A model generated the notes under the pieces. The model saw only the letters and a program-made list of their open reading frames with translations. It did no database searches and was not told the origin of the DNA. Shown one piece after another: positions 23,747-34,967 of a DNA stretch of 64,000 nucleotides. The position numbers and the translations under genes were made by a program. Source of the stretch: Paludibacteraceae bacterium (GTDB taxonomy: Bacteria > Bacteroidota > Bacteroidia > Bacteroidales > Paludibacteraceae). The stretch covers positions 62,001 through 126,000 of the forward strand of contig JAFWOU010000014.1 in assembly GCA_017509715.1 (NCBI GenBank), in the 5' to 3' direction. The first letter of the stretch is position 1. Each line of letters opens with the position of its first letter.

Positions 23747-23948
23747 CGGGTTTTTCCGGCTGGTTGTCAGGCGTTTGTTCATCGCGTTCGCGGGTACGGA
23801 TCAGTCCGCGGATGAAGACCAGCACCGCACCGGCGATGAGCACGTAGTTAGCCTCCGGTTGCATGTCGCGCAGACTCATCACAGCACCCGCCAGCAGCAC
23901 CAGCATGCCGGCGATAAGCCAATAGTCGGATTTACGTAATTGTTTCAT
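23736..23948 (-). CDS. Small two-helix membrane protein
   Basis: 70 aa with two transmembrane helices (about 9-27 and 34-50) and a charged C-terminal tail ending 'NQPEKPDAE'. Function unknown. It sits between an FtsB/DivIC-like gene (1 nt gap) and ruvC (11 nt overlap), so it is probably translated with them. Confidence 0.7.
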   Translation of the reverse strand: MKQLRKSDYWLIAGMLVLLAGAVMSLRDMQPEANYVLIAGAVLVFIRGLIRTRERDEQTPDNQPEKPDAE

Positions 23949-23949
23949 A

Positions 23950-24279
23950 TCAATCGATAGTATCGTCCTTCACAATATAGACATCTTCCTCATCGCAATG
24001 CATCAGGTAGTGCTCGCGGGCAAAGCGCTCGAGGCTATCCTTGTTGGCACGCAACTGGCGCATACGCTCGTCGAGCTGGGCGGTACGATCGCGATAGAGA
24101 TCACGCTCGGTACGCAGACTATCAATGACCTTGGCGCGCTGCAGACGTTGCACAGCACTCTGGTTGCCCACAAAAACCATCACTATGCCGAAGATGAGCA
24201 GCACAATGATATACTTGTTAAGTATATATTTGCGGGTAATTTCCCACACTCGAGCCCAATTAATCTTGTTTTCTGACAT
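23950..24279 (-). CDS. FtsB/DivIC-like septum formation initiator
   Basis: 109 aa from the ATG at 24279, just after its promoter. One transmembrane helix (about 20-40) and a coiled coil ('RDRTAQLDERMRQLRANKDS') followed by 'LERFAREHYLMHCDEEDVYI', the hallmark end of the FtsB/DivIC family. It is expected to act in the divisome in the inner membrane with FtsL and FtsQ. First gene of an operon with the small membrane protein and ruvC. Confidence 0.85.
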   Translation of the reverse strand: MSENKINWARVWEITRKYILNKYIIVLLIFGIVMVFVGNQSAVQRLQRAKVIDSLRTERDLYRDRTAQLDERMRQLRANKDSLERFAREHYLMHCDEEDVYIVKDDTID

Positions 24280-24298
24280 TGTTTTGCGATTTTCGAGT

Positions 24299-24331
24299 GC
24301 AAAGTTACGCAAAAATTTGGAAGTGTGCAAA
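24299..24331 (-). promoter_or_regulatory. Promoter of FtsB-like/ruvC operon
   Basis: Minus strand -33 TTTG (24328-24331), 20 nt, -7 TAACTTTGC (24299-24307). It overlaps the divergent promoter at 24316-24348. Confidence 0.75.
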
Positions 24332-24348
24332 CTTTTTTGTAACTTTGC
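24316..24348 (+). promoter_or_regulatory. Promoter of secreted nuclease/ligA/dapA operon
   Basis: -33 TTTG (24316-24319), 20 nt, -7 TAACTTTGC (24340-24348). Only 8 nt separate the -7 box from the ATG at 24356, so the mRNA has almost no leader. Confidence 0.75.
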
Positions 24349-24355
24349 ACGCTAA

Positions 24356-27978
<3,623 letters not shown>

Positions 27979-27988
27979 AAGCCAAGAT

Positions 27989-28513
27989 ATGAACAAGATC
28001 AGAGCATTTATTTTTCGTTTTTTTCAACGTCGTCAACCGGCGCGAAATGTGCGCTTCCCGCACTACAACCAAGTGCGAAGCGTGCTGGTCATCTATGAGA
28101 GCGATTTCATGGAAGACAATCGCGTAGTGACCGACACTATTCGCAAGCGTCTGCTGGCCGACGATAAAGACGTTGTGCTGCTGGGCTATGCACCCAAAAA
28201 GGATATACAATCCCCCATCCTGCCCCAGAGCCGGATCATGGGGCAGAAGGATCATAACTTCTTCGGCATACCGCATAGCGAATTGATCGAGTCGCTGCAG
28301 CGTCGTCAGTACGACTTGCTCATCAACCTGACCCAGACGCCTTCGCTGCCAATGGAATATATGACTATGTATGCCCGTGCCGACTTCAAGACCGGCATGC
28401 AGCGCAACAACGGTTTGCTGGACTTCATGATACAAACCGAACCGCAAGACAATCCGCTCTTCTTGTTCGAACAGATTATTTATTTCTTAAAGCACATCAA
28501 AAGCAATGACTAA
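27989..28513 (+). CDS. DUF6913-like conserved protein
   Basis: 174 aa, no signal peptide. Basic N-terminus ('IRAFIFRFFQRRQPARNVRF'), then an alpha/beta domain ('SVLVIYESDFMEDNRVVTDT', 'YDLLINLTQTPSLPMEYMTM', 'RADFKTGMQRN'). It resembles a Bacteroidales-conserved family of unknown function that commonly neighbours dapA. It lies 10 nt after ligA and overlaps dapA by 8 nt, so it is in the same operon. Confidence 0.72.
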   Translation: MNKIRAFIFRFFQRRQPARNVRFPHYNQVRSVLVIYESDFMEDNRVVTDTIRKRLLADDKDVVLLGYAPKKDIQSPILPQSRIMGQKDHNFFGIPHSELIESLQRRQYDLLINLTQTPSLPMEYMTMYARADFKTGMQRNNGLLDFMIQTEPQDNPLFLFEQIIYFLKHIKSND

Positions 28514-29387
28514 ATTATACGGACTTGGTACCGCCCTGATCACCCCTTTCACGCCGGAAGGTAAGGTGGATTATGAGGCACTCGACCGCCTGCTGGACCG
28601 TCAGTTGAGCGGACAGATCGACTATATCGTTGTACTAGGTACAACGGGTGAGGCGGTGACGCTATCCAGCGAAGAGCACGAGCAAGTGAGAAATCATGTT
28701 GTTCGCCGCACAAATAATCAAATTCCACTCGTGCTGGGCGTGGGTGGTAACTGCACCGCTACGGTATGTGAGAAGTTGCATGCCATGCACGACGAGTTGC
28801 TTGAGAACTATGCGGCTATCCTCTCTGTTTGTCCGTACTACAACAAGCCCTCACAAGAGGGACTCTTCCGTCATTTCTGCGCCGTGGCCGAGGCATCACC
28901 TGTGCCGGTGATCCTGTACAACGTGCCCGGACGTACCGGCGTTAACCTGCTGCCCGAGACCGTCATGCGTATCTACGAGGCGCATCCCGACAAGATCATG
29001 GGTATCAAAGAAGCCAGCGGAAACGTAGAGCAAATAAAAAGGCTAATGGACGAAGGGCGAAAGGCGAATGCTGATTTGCTCGTCATCAGCGGTGATGACG
29101 GAATCGCTTGCGAACTGATGGAAGCTGGAGCGGCAGGTCTGATTTCCGTAGCCAGCAATGCCTTTGAAGCCGACTTCCACCGGATCGTTCACGAGAAAGA
29201 CGCCGCGCTGCAAGCCCGTTATGCCAATATGATCCGCCTGCTCTTCTGCGAGGGCAATCCGTCTGGCATCAAGACCGTACTGGCAAAACAGGGTGTGATC
29301 GCGAATGTCTTGCGCCTGCCGCTTGTGCCGAATAGCGTAGCTGTACAAAATGAGATACAAGAAGAATTGATTCGACTGAGTAAATGA
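28506..29387 (+). CDS. dapA: 4-hydroxy-tetrahydrodipicolinate synthase
   Basis: 293 aa, the usual length. It condenses pyruvate with aspartate semialdehyde in lysine and diaminopimelate synthesis. Family motifs: 'GTALITPFTPEG', 'VVLGTTGEAVTLSSEEHEQV', 'CPYYNKPSQEGLFRHF', 'ILYNVPGRTGVNL', and the Schiff-base lysine in 'GIKEASGN' (about residue 168). Overlaps both neighbours (8 nt with the preceding gene, 4 nt with the next). Confidence 0.96.
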   Translation: MTKLYGLGTALITPFTPEGKVDYEALDRLLDRQLSGQIDYIVVLGTTGEAVTLSSEEHEQVRNHVVRRTNNQIPLVLGVGGNCTATVCEKLHAMHDELLENYAAILSVCPYYNKPSQEGLFRHFCAVAEASPVPVILYNVPGRTGVNLLPETVMRIYEAHPDKIMGIKEASGNVEQIKRLMDEGRKANADLLVISGDDGIACELMEAGAAGLISVASNAFEADFHRIVHEKDAALQARYANMIRLLFCEGNPSGIKTVLAKQGVIANVLRLPLVPNSVAVQNEIQEELIRLSK

Positions 29388-30340
29388 TATTTCGCAAGAA
29401 GCTATATATTATAATGTTCGCATGCGCATGCACGTATGCGCTCGCGCACGCAGAGGAGAAGATAGAGACGATGCCCTTCGGCAATTTCGATTCGTGGGCC
29501 ACACGTTATATCAAGGAGTCGTTCATCCTGGGTGGTGAGACTAAGGCGCACTACTCGATTGGTCCGCGCGAGACCATTCAGGGTCCTACCCCGCTTCCCA
29601 AACGCGGTAACTCGCCCTGGGGCACGAGCAATGCGTATGCCAAGGTGCTTGGCGTGGAGACGGTCACCGTACCGGTCACGCCGGAGAAACGCGGGAATGG
29701 CTACTGTTGCCGAATGGAGACCAAACTGCATCAGATAGGTGCTATTGGCATCAATTTCAACGCCGTAGCCACGGGTAGCGTCTTCACAGGCGTCGCTGCA
29801 GACCCCATGACCTCCGAGTTCACCACCGATCCTCGTGCGGCGATCAATATGGGTGTACCGTTCCGCAAACGGCCCGTAGCTCTGATGCTCGACTACAAGG
29901 CCAAGATACTGAACGGCGAGGTGACCTACGCCAACGGTACGACCGTCACCAAACGTCCGAACGAGCACGACGCCGCACAAATCATCCTGCTGCTTCAGCA
30001 TCGATGGGAAGAGAACGGACGTATATTTGCCTACCGCGTCGGCACCGCAACCGAACGTATCAACAAGAGTACACCGAACTGGGTGAACAACCATCGTCTG
30101 GATGTGCGGTACGGCGACATTACAACCACGCCGGACTACAAGCCCTGGGAGGCGCTGAGCCGCAAGACCCACAAAGCCCGCAACAAGAACGGCCGAATGG
30201 TGTTTGTGGAGGAGAAAGGTTTCCGCGCAGATGTAGAACCGACGCATATCATCATCATGATTTCCTCTGGTTGCCTACCGCCCTTCACCGGATGCGTGGG
30301 GAATACGCTGTGGGTGGATAATATAAGACTGGTTTATTAG
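29384..30340 (+). CDS. PCMD-domain secreted protein
   Basis: 318 aa with a signal peptide (to about 'YALAHA', residue 22). The fold starts 'MPFGNFDSWATRYIKES' and ends 'CVGNTLWVDNIRLVY', matching the PCMD (putative carbohydrate metabolism) domain family of Bacteroidetes, which has a beta-sandwich and an unknown substrate. No T9SS-type tail. The signal peptide is encoded by a 23-nt alternating purine-pyrimidine tract (about 29415-29437). Last gene of the nuclease-ligA-dapA operon. An octamer array starts right after its stop codon. Confidence 0.78.
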   Translation: MIFRKKLYIIMFACACTYALAHAEEKIETMPFGNFDSWATRYIKESFILGGETKAHYSIGPRETIQGPTPLPKRGNSPWGTSNAYAKVLGVETVTVPVTPEKRGNGYCCRMETKLHQIGAIGINFNAVATGSVFTGVAADPMTSEFTTDPRAAINMGVPFRKRPVALMLDYKAKILNGEVTYANGTTVTKRPNEHDAAQIILLLQHRWEENGRIFAYRVGTATERINKSTPNWVNNHRLDVRYGDITTTPDYKPWEALSRKTHKARNKNGRMVFVEEKGFRADVEPTHIIIMISSGCLPPFTGCVGNTLWVDNIRLVY

Positions 30341-30410
30341 TTGAGGAGTAAAGGAGTTGAGGAGTGAAGGAGAAAAGGAGTAAAGGAGAAAAGGAGTAAA
30401 GGAGTTGGAG
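30341..30410 (+). repeat. AGTAAAGG octamer array
   Basis: Units AGTAAAGG, AGTTGAGG, AGTGAAGG and AGAAAAGG repeated eight times or so, starting at the TAG stop codon of the PCMD gene and ending before the terminator. The reverse complement of the same unit occurs at 60150-60222. Confidence 0.92.
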
Positions 30411-30418
30411 ATATACTA

Positions 30419-30448
30419 AAATAGGCTGTCCTCACGGACAGCCTATTT
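30419..30448. terminator. Bidirectional terminator
   Basis: Perfect 13-bp stem AAATAGGCTGTCC / GGACAGCCTATTT with loop TCAC. It separates the convergent PCMD and rplT genes and works for both strands by symmetry. Confidence 0.9.
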
Positions 30449-30466
30449 ATTGATTCGGTGTAAGAA

Positions 30467-30814
30467 TCAGATCTTAGCTTTCTTAACGATAGCCTTAAAA
30501 GCAGCGGGCTGATTCATAGCGAGGTCGGCCAGCACCTTGCGGTTGATGACTACACCTGCCTTCTTCAGACCACCCATCAACTGGCTGTAGCTCAGACCCT
30601 CGAGGCGAGCGGCAGCGTTGATACGCTGGATCCAGAGAGCACGGAAAGTGCGCTTTTTGTTCTTACGATCGCGATAAGCATACTGGAGACCCTTCTCCCA
30701 AGTGTTTTTGGCAACTGTCCACACATTTGCGCGTCCACCAAAATTGCCTCTGGTGAGGCTCATGATCTTCTTACGACGGTTGCGCGAAGCAACGTGATTT
30801 ACTGATCTTGGCAT
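30467..30814 (-). CDS. rplT: Ribosomal protein L20
   Basis: 115 aa. Basic N-terminal extension ('[19 protein letters not shown]') and the conserved '[20 protein letters not shown]', '[16 protein letters not shown]'. A component of the 50S subunit needed early in assembly. In many bacteria L20 represses its own operon by binding the mRNA leader. Third gene of infC-rpmI-rplT. Confidence 0.97.
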   Translation of the reverse strand: MPRSVNHVASRNRRKKIMSLTRGNFGGRANVWTVAKNTWEKGLQYAYRDRKNKKRTFRALWIQRINAAARLEGLSYSQLMGGLKKAGVVINRKVLADLAMNQPAAFKAIVKKAKI

Positions 30815-30845
30815 AGTTAATACTTAATTTTTGGTGGTTAGACAA

Positions 30846-31043
30846 TTAGCGGAGCAGAAGCATTTCGCGTACCGAGCGAACGTTAGCCTTATCAACGATG
30901 GCTACGTGGGTCAGGTTACGTTTTTGTTTCTTTGTTTTCTTGGTCAGAATGTGACTCTTGAAAGCGTGCTTACGCTTGATTTTACCGGTTCCGGTAAGAG
31001 TAAATCTTTTTTTAGCACCGGAATTAGTCTTTACCTTTGGCAT
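30846..31043 (-). CDS. rpmI: Ribosomal protein L35
   Basis: 65 aa, typical length. '[20 protein letters not shown]' and '[19 protein letters not shown]' are diagnostic. Lies between infC and rplT in the conserved order. A strong hairpin (31076-31116) precedes it. Confidence 0.97.
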   Translation of the reverse strand: MPKVKTNSGAKKRFTLTGTGKIKRKHAFKSHILTKKTKKQKRNLTHVAIVDKANVRSVREMLLLR

Positions 31044-31075
31044 TTTTTTAAAATAATTATAATTGTTAATACTAT

Positions 31076-31116
31076 CCCCTCGGGCAGCCGATTCTGTAAG
31101 GTAGGCCCGATAGGGG
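31076..31116 (-). promoter_or_regulatory. Structured leader before rpmI
   Basis: On the minus strand CCCC-TA-TCGGGC pairs with GCCCGA-GGGG (10 bp, 2-nt bulge) around a 19-nt loop. Position directly upstream of rpmI-rplT suggests an L20-type autoregulatory leader; this is inference. It could also attenuate transcription after infC. Confidence 0.6.
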
Positions 31117-31126
31117 TTTTTATTTT

Positions 31127-31684
31127 TTACTTCTTAGGCGAAAGGAACAAAATCATTCGCTTTCCCTCCAACTTAGGCACTGCCTCCGGACGGCCGAACT
31201 CGGCCAGATCCTCGGCAAAGCGCGCCAAGAGCAACTCGCCCTGCTCCTTGAACACAATAGAGCGGCCGCGGAAGAAGACATAGGCCTTGACCTTGTTGCC
31301 CTCCTTGAGGAAACCCTGCGCATGCTTGAGCTTAAAGTTGTAGTCATGATCGTCGGTTTGCGGTCCGAAACGAATCTCCTTGACCTCCATCTTCTTCTGA
31401 TTGGCTTTGGCTTCCTTCTCTTTCTTTTTCTTGGCGTAGAGGAACTTCTGATAGTCAACAATACGACAAACAGGCGGCTCCGCGTTGGGAGATATCTCTA
31501 CCAGGTCCAGATTCTGATCATCGGCTATACGGATAGCTTCCTGATACGAATAGACACCTTGCTCTACGTTCTCGCCTACAAGACGAACTTCACGAACGCC
31601 CACGATCTTCTCATTGATACGGTTGGGCATTTCTTTGATCACGCGACCACCACGCGGACGCGGTCTGTTGGGGATTGTTCCTAT
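31127..31684 (-). CDS. infC: Translation initiation factor IF-3
   Basis: 185 aa if translation starts at the AUA codon at 31684. That codon lies 8 nt after a perfect AGGAGG (31693-31698) and in frame. The next candidates are AUC (31675) and GUG (31642, 171 aa), both without a Shine-Dalgarno. The upstream start adds a basic N-terminus ('[20 protein letters not shown]') before the conserved '[16 protein letters not shown]'. IF-3 is known to use a rare AUU codon for autoregulation in E. coli, so an AUA start fits. N-domain, basic linker ('[20 protein letters not shown]') and C-domain are all present. Confidence 0.93.
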   Translation of the reverse strand: MGTIPNRPRPRGGRVIKEMPNRINEKIVGVREVRLVGENVEQGVYSYQEAIRIADDQNLDLVEISPNAEPPVCRIVDYQKFLYAKKKKEKEAKANQKKMEVKEIRFGPQTDDHDYNFKLKHAQGFLKEGNKVKAYVFFRGRSIVFKEQGELLLARFAEDLAEFGRPEAVPKLEGKRMILFLSPKK

Positions 31685-31760
31685 AGTTTTTTCCTCCTAA
31701 AATTGGTTAATATTCTCCTTCTATACCAAGCGCCTATACGCCCGCGCATAGAAAAATCGC

Positions 31761-31793
31761 ACAAAGGTACAACATTTTTCTGAAATACACAAA
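31761..31793 (-). promoter_or_regulatory. Promoter of infC operon
   Basis: Minus strand -33 TTTG (31790-31793), 20 nt, -7 TACCTTTGT (31761-31769). The leader is about 70 nt and contains the AGGAGG element. Confidence 0.7.
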
Positions 31794-31839
31794 TATTTTG
31801 TGCATTTTTGCAAAAAAAAGTAATTTTTTCTGTGTTTTA

Positions 31840-31872
31840 TTTGCACGCGTGAAGTATTTTTTGTAACTTTGC
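31840..31872 (+). promoter_or_regulatory. Promoter of two-domain lipoprotein
   Basis: -33 TTTG (31840-31843), 20 nt, -7 TAACTTTGC (31864-31872). Confidence 0.75.
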
Positions 31873-31919
31873 ACCCAAATTGGATAAAAACGGTAAATAA
31901 CGCTTTAATTTAACATACC

Positions 31920-32840
31920 ATGAAGAAGTATTTCATTCTTTCCACATTCGCGCTGGCACTTCTGTTTGTCGGCTGCAAGGAGAAACCCTACATTGACGCG
32001 CCGGGTACGGACAGTGAATTGATCCCCGACACCATGCCTACGGCAAAAGATCCTACTCCCACCCCTGATCCTGAGGGATTTGTGGTGCCGGAAGGAACGC
32101 TCAACGTATACGAAGCCATCGCTATTGCCAAGAAGCTGCATGGCAGCGAGAAGAGTGCGGAGAAATACTTCATCAAGGGCTATGTGACTGGTTTCAACCG
32201 AGGCGATAAATTTAGCGAAGACTTCCCGAAATACGGTAACGACTTCGTCTATATTTCGGCTACAGCACCCGATGCAGAGGTGCAGAGCAAGAAGCAGTTC
32301 TACGCCTATCGTCTGTTGGGTAAGTTTGGTGCCAAACTGCCTGATTTGGACTGCGTTAAGGAGGGCGACTTCATCGTAATCAGTTGCTATCTGACCAACT
32401 ACGGCGGCGTCTATGAATCCAGCGGAGCATGCTTTGCATACCTGAGCAACAACGCCCACTTCAACGAGGTCTTCCCGGCCTTCCCCGGATGCCCCGAACC
32501 CAAAGAGGGAGAGATCAGCGTGACCGAAGCCGAGCGTGTTGCCTTGACGCTGGCAAGCAAAGCCACCTCGACAGAGACCTACAAGGTGCGCGGTGTTGTA
32601 ACCAGCGTAGAGACAACCAGCCTGGGTTCGTATGGCAACATCACCTTCAACATCTCCGATGGTTTGTCTTATGCTACATGCTATCAGACCTACTGCAAGA
32701 CGGCTTCAGGCAAGTTCACCAACCTCAACCAAGTAGCAGTTGGTGACACGGTACTCGTCAACGGTAAGATTCAAAATTATAATGGTACCTGCGAGCCCTA
32801 TCGTGCATACGTAGAAGAGTCCACCAATCCGAACTTCTAA
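31920..32840 (+). CDS. Lipoprotein with OB-like domains (DUF6359-type)
   Basis: 306 aa. Lipobox 'LLFVGC', then a Pro/Thr-rich spacer (residues 35-57). Two related domains: about 60-190 ('NVYEAIAIAKKLHGSEKSAE', 'YFIKGYVTGFNRG') and about 200-306 ('VTEAERVALTLASKATSTET', 'YKVRGVVTSVETTSLGSYGN', 'GDTVLVNGKIQNYNGTCEPY'). The pattern of an OB-fold with 'V.G.V......G.....D' matches secreted OB-fold proteins of Bacteroidales. Binding partner unknown. Monocistronic between its promoter and a terminator. Confidence 0.7.
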   Translation: MKKYFILSTFALALLFVGCKEKPYIDAPGTDSELIPDTMPTAKDPTPTPDPEGFVVPEGTLNVYEAIAIAKKLHGSEKSAEKYFIKGYVTGFNRGDKFSEDFPKYGNDFVYISATAPDAEVQSKKQFYAYRLLGKFGAKLPDLDCVKEGDFIVISCYLTNYGGVYESSGACFAYLSNNAHFNEVFPAFPGCPEPKEGEISVTEAERVALTLASKATSTETYKVRGVVTSVETTSLGSYGNITFNISDGLSYATCYQTYCKTASGKFTNLNQVAVGDTVLVNGKIQNYNGTCEPYRAYVEESTNPNF

Positions 32841-32862
32841 GTCGCGGAAAATACTATTTCAT

Positions 32863-32893
32863 AGAGGTCGTGCCACAGGTGCGACCTCTTTTT
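32863..32893 (+). terminator. Terminator of the lipoprotein gene
   Basis: Stem AGAGGTCG / CGACCTCT (extended by GU pairs) followed by TTTTTT. Confidence 0.85.
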
Positions 32894-32935
32894 TGCACAA
32901 AATTACACTTTTTTTACAAAAAAGAGGGCCGAAAA

Positions 32936-32968
32936 TTTGTGTATGTCAAAATTTTGTAGTAACTTTGC
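32936..32968 (+). promoter_or_regulatory. Promoter of PpiD-like gene
   Basis: -33 TTTG (32936-32939), 20 nt, -7 TAACTTTGC (32960-32968). Confidence 0.75.
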
Positions 32969-33048
32969 ACGCTTTTTATGGTGAAATGGGAATACCATGC
33001 CCCGAAAAGCGCCGATTATACTGTATAAAATATAAATAAAATACAAAA

Positions 33049-34956
33049 ATGGCAACACTACAAAAAATTAGAAATCATGGCGCACTCCTGCTGATCATTG
33101 TGGGACTCGCTATGTTGGCATTCATCCTGGGAGATGCCATCAATTCCGGTAGTAGCTTCCTCAACCTCAAGAACCGCAAGGTAGCGGTCATCAACGGTCA
33201 GGACATCACGCCGGAAGACTATCAGGCTATGATCGACGAGACGACCAAGCTGCTGGAGATTCAGTACAACCGCAACAACTTCGACGAAGAGACCACCGTG
33301 CAGATTCGTGAGCAGGTATGGCAACAGATGTTGCTCAACGAGTTGCTCACCGCACAGGCAGAGGAAATCGGTCTGGCCGTTACCGACGAGGAGATCGACC
33401 AGATGATCGAGAAGAACAAGAGCAACCTGCCCGAGGAGTTCATCGAGAGCCGTGCTTTCCGTATGAGCATCTACGTAGAGAACCTCCAACGCAAGTACCA
33501 AATGTTGGTACAAAGCCTGATTCGTCCGAACTCGCTGGATGCTGAGTTTGCATACGAGGCACGCACCAACATGGCCAACGCACAATATGTCATGGCGCCC
33601 TACTCCGCTATCGCTGACAGCACCATCGAGGTGAGCGACAGCGAGCTGAAGGCCCTGTACAAGGAGCGTAAGCACCTCTTCAAGCAGAAACCGAATCGCG
33701 AGATCGCATACGTTTGCTTTGCAGACGCTCCTTCCAAGGAGGACTTTGCGGATGCCGAGGCTGCCATGAAGGCTGCACAGCCCGCTTTCCAGAACAATGG
33801 TCTGGATACGCTGGAGTATATCAAGCGTGACATCGACCCCAAAACCGGTCTGATGTACGAGCAGGCTGAATACTCTTCTGTTACCGTTCCCGAGCAATAC
33901 AAGGAGTTTGCGTTCGGTGCAGCCGTTCAACAGGGCGCTTACACCGACATTGAGTTTGCCGACGACACTTACGCTATGGCGCGTATCGTTCGTTGCAACT
34001 ATTTCACCCCCGACTCTGTGAAGTTCAAGCTCAGCCTCGTTGGCGACACCACCGTTCCGGCACAGGAGCAGTGGGTACGCATGGAGGAGCTACCCGACTT
34101 CATCAAGGATAGCGTCAACAAGACTCCGGTAGGTCAGTTCTTCACGCTCCAGAACCAAGGTCGTGAGGTAGCTTACCAGGTTGACTCGCTCACCACACCG
34201 ACCCGCAAGGTAGAGCTGGCTGTGCTCAAGGTAGACGTACGTCCGTCGAGCAAGTCGCACAACGCTAACTACAACGTAGCTAAGCAGTTTGCTGTCAATA
34301 GCAAGACCGAGGAGGAGTTCCGCGCTGCAGCCGAGAAGGACGGTCTGACCGTTCTGCCGCAGGCTAACTTGCTCTCGTCGGCCCACAATATCGGTCAACT
34401 CCAGCAGAGCCGCGAGGTAGTTCGCTGGGCCTTCCAAGCCGAGGAAGAGGGCGCAGTAAGTGATGTCTTTGAGTGTGGCGATCAGTTCGTGGTAGCCGTA
34501 CTGGTAGAGATCAACGATGGCGACTATGCTTCGCTCGAGAAGGTAGCTCCGCAGCTCCGTCCGGAACTCATCAACCGCAAGAAGGCTGCACAACTCACCG
34601 AGCAACTTGCCGGTAAGTCGCTGGCCGAGGCTGCTAAGATTGCTAAGACCGAGGTGGCTAACGCTGACAGCGTGACCCTGGCAAGTTATATGTTCGGCGC
34701 TGCCGGTGTAGAACCTGCTGCGCTGGGTACCGCTCTGGCACAAGCAGCCAACACCGTTAGCGCTCCCGTAGAGGGCAACCAAGGCGTCTTCGTCATCAAG
34801 ACCACCGCTAAGATGAAAGCTCCGGGTGCTGAGAAATTCGATGCCAAGGCTGAGAAGCAGAGCCTGCAACAACGTTATATGTACGCTGCTTATCAGGCGC
34901 TGAACATCCTTGAGCGCAAAGCTGACATCAAGGACAATCGTGGCATGTTCTATTAA
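33049..34956 (+). CDS. ppiD: PpiD/SurA-like periplasmic chaperone
   Basis: 635 aa. The N-terminus 'MATLQKIRNHGALLLIIVGL' with one transmembrane helix (about 11-30) and the SurA-N-like helical region ('DITPEDYQAMIDETTKLLEI', 'MLLNELLTAQAEEIGLAVTD') match Bacteroidetes PpiD. The family anchors in the inner membrane and helps outer-membrane proteins fold. The expected parvulin (Rotamase) domain is not evident by eye in the middle (about 230-400), and the protein is somewhat shorter than homologues I know, so it may be a chaperone without isomerase activity. The C-terminal half is Ala/Glu-rich. Confidence 0.83.
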   Translation: MATLQKIRNHGALLLIIVGLAMLAFILGDAINSGSSFLNLKNRKVAVINGQDITPEDYQAMIDETTKLLEIQYNRNNFDEETTVQIREQVWQQMLLNELLTAQAEEIGLAVTDEEIDQMIEKNKSNLPEEFIESRAFRMSIYVENLQRKYQMLVQSLIRPNSLDAEFAYEARTNMANAQYVMAPYSAIADSTIEVSDSELKALYKERKHLFKQKPNREIAYVCFADAPSKEDFADAEAAMKAAQPAFQNNGLDTLEYIKRDIDPKTGLMYEQAEYSSVTVPEQYKEFAFGAAVQQGAYTDIEFADDTYAMARIVRCNYFTPDSVKFKLSLVGDTTVPAQEQWVRMEELPDFIKDSVNKTPVGQFFTLQNQGREVAYQVDSLTTPTRKVELAVLKVDVRPSSKSHNANYNVAKQFAVNSKTEEEFRAAAEKDGLTVLPQANLLSSAHNIGQLQQSREVVRWAFQAEEEGAVSDVFECGDQFVVAVLVEINDGDYASLEKVAPQLRPELINRKKAAQLTEQLAGKSLAEAAKIAKTEVANADSVTLASYMFGAAGVEPAALGTALAQAANTVSAPVEGNQGVFVIKTTAKMKAPGAEKFDAKAEKQSLQQRYMYAAYQALNILERKADIKDNRGMFY

Positions 34957-34967
34957 TCGCGCACACG

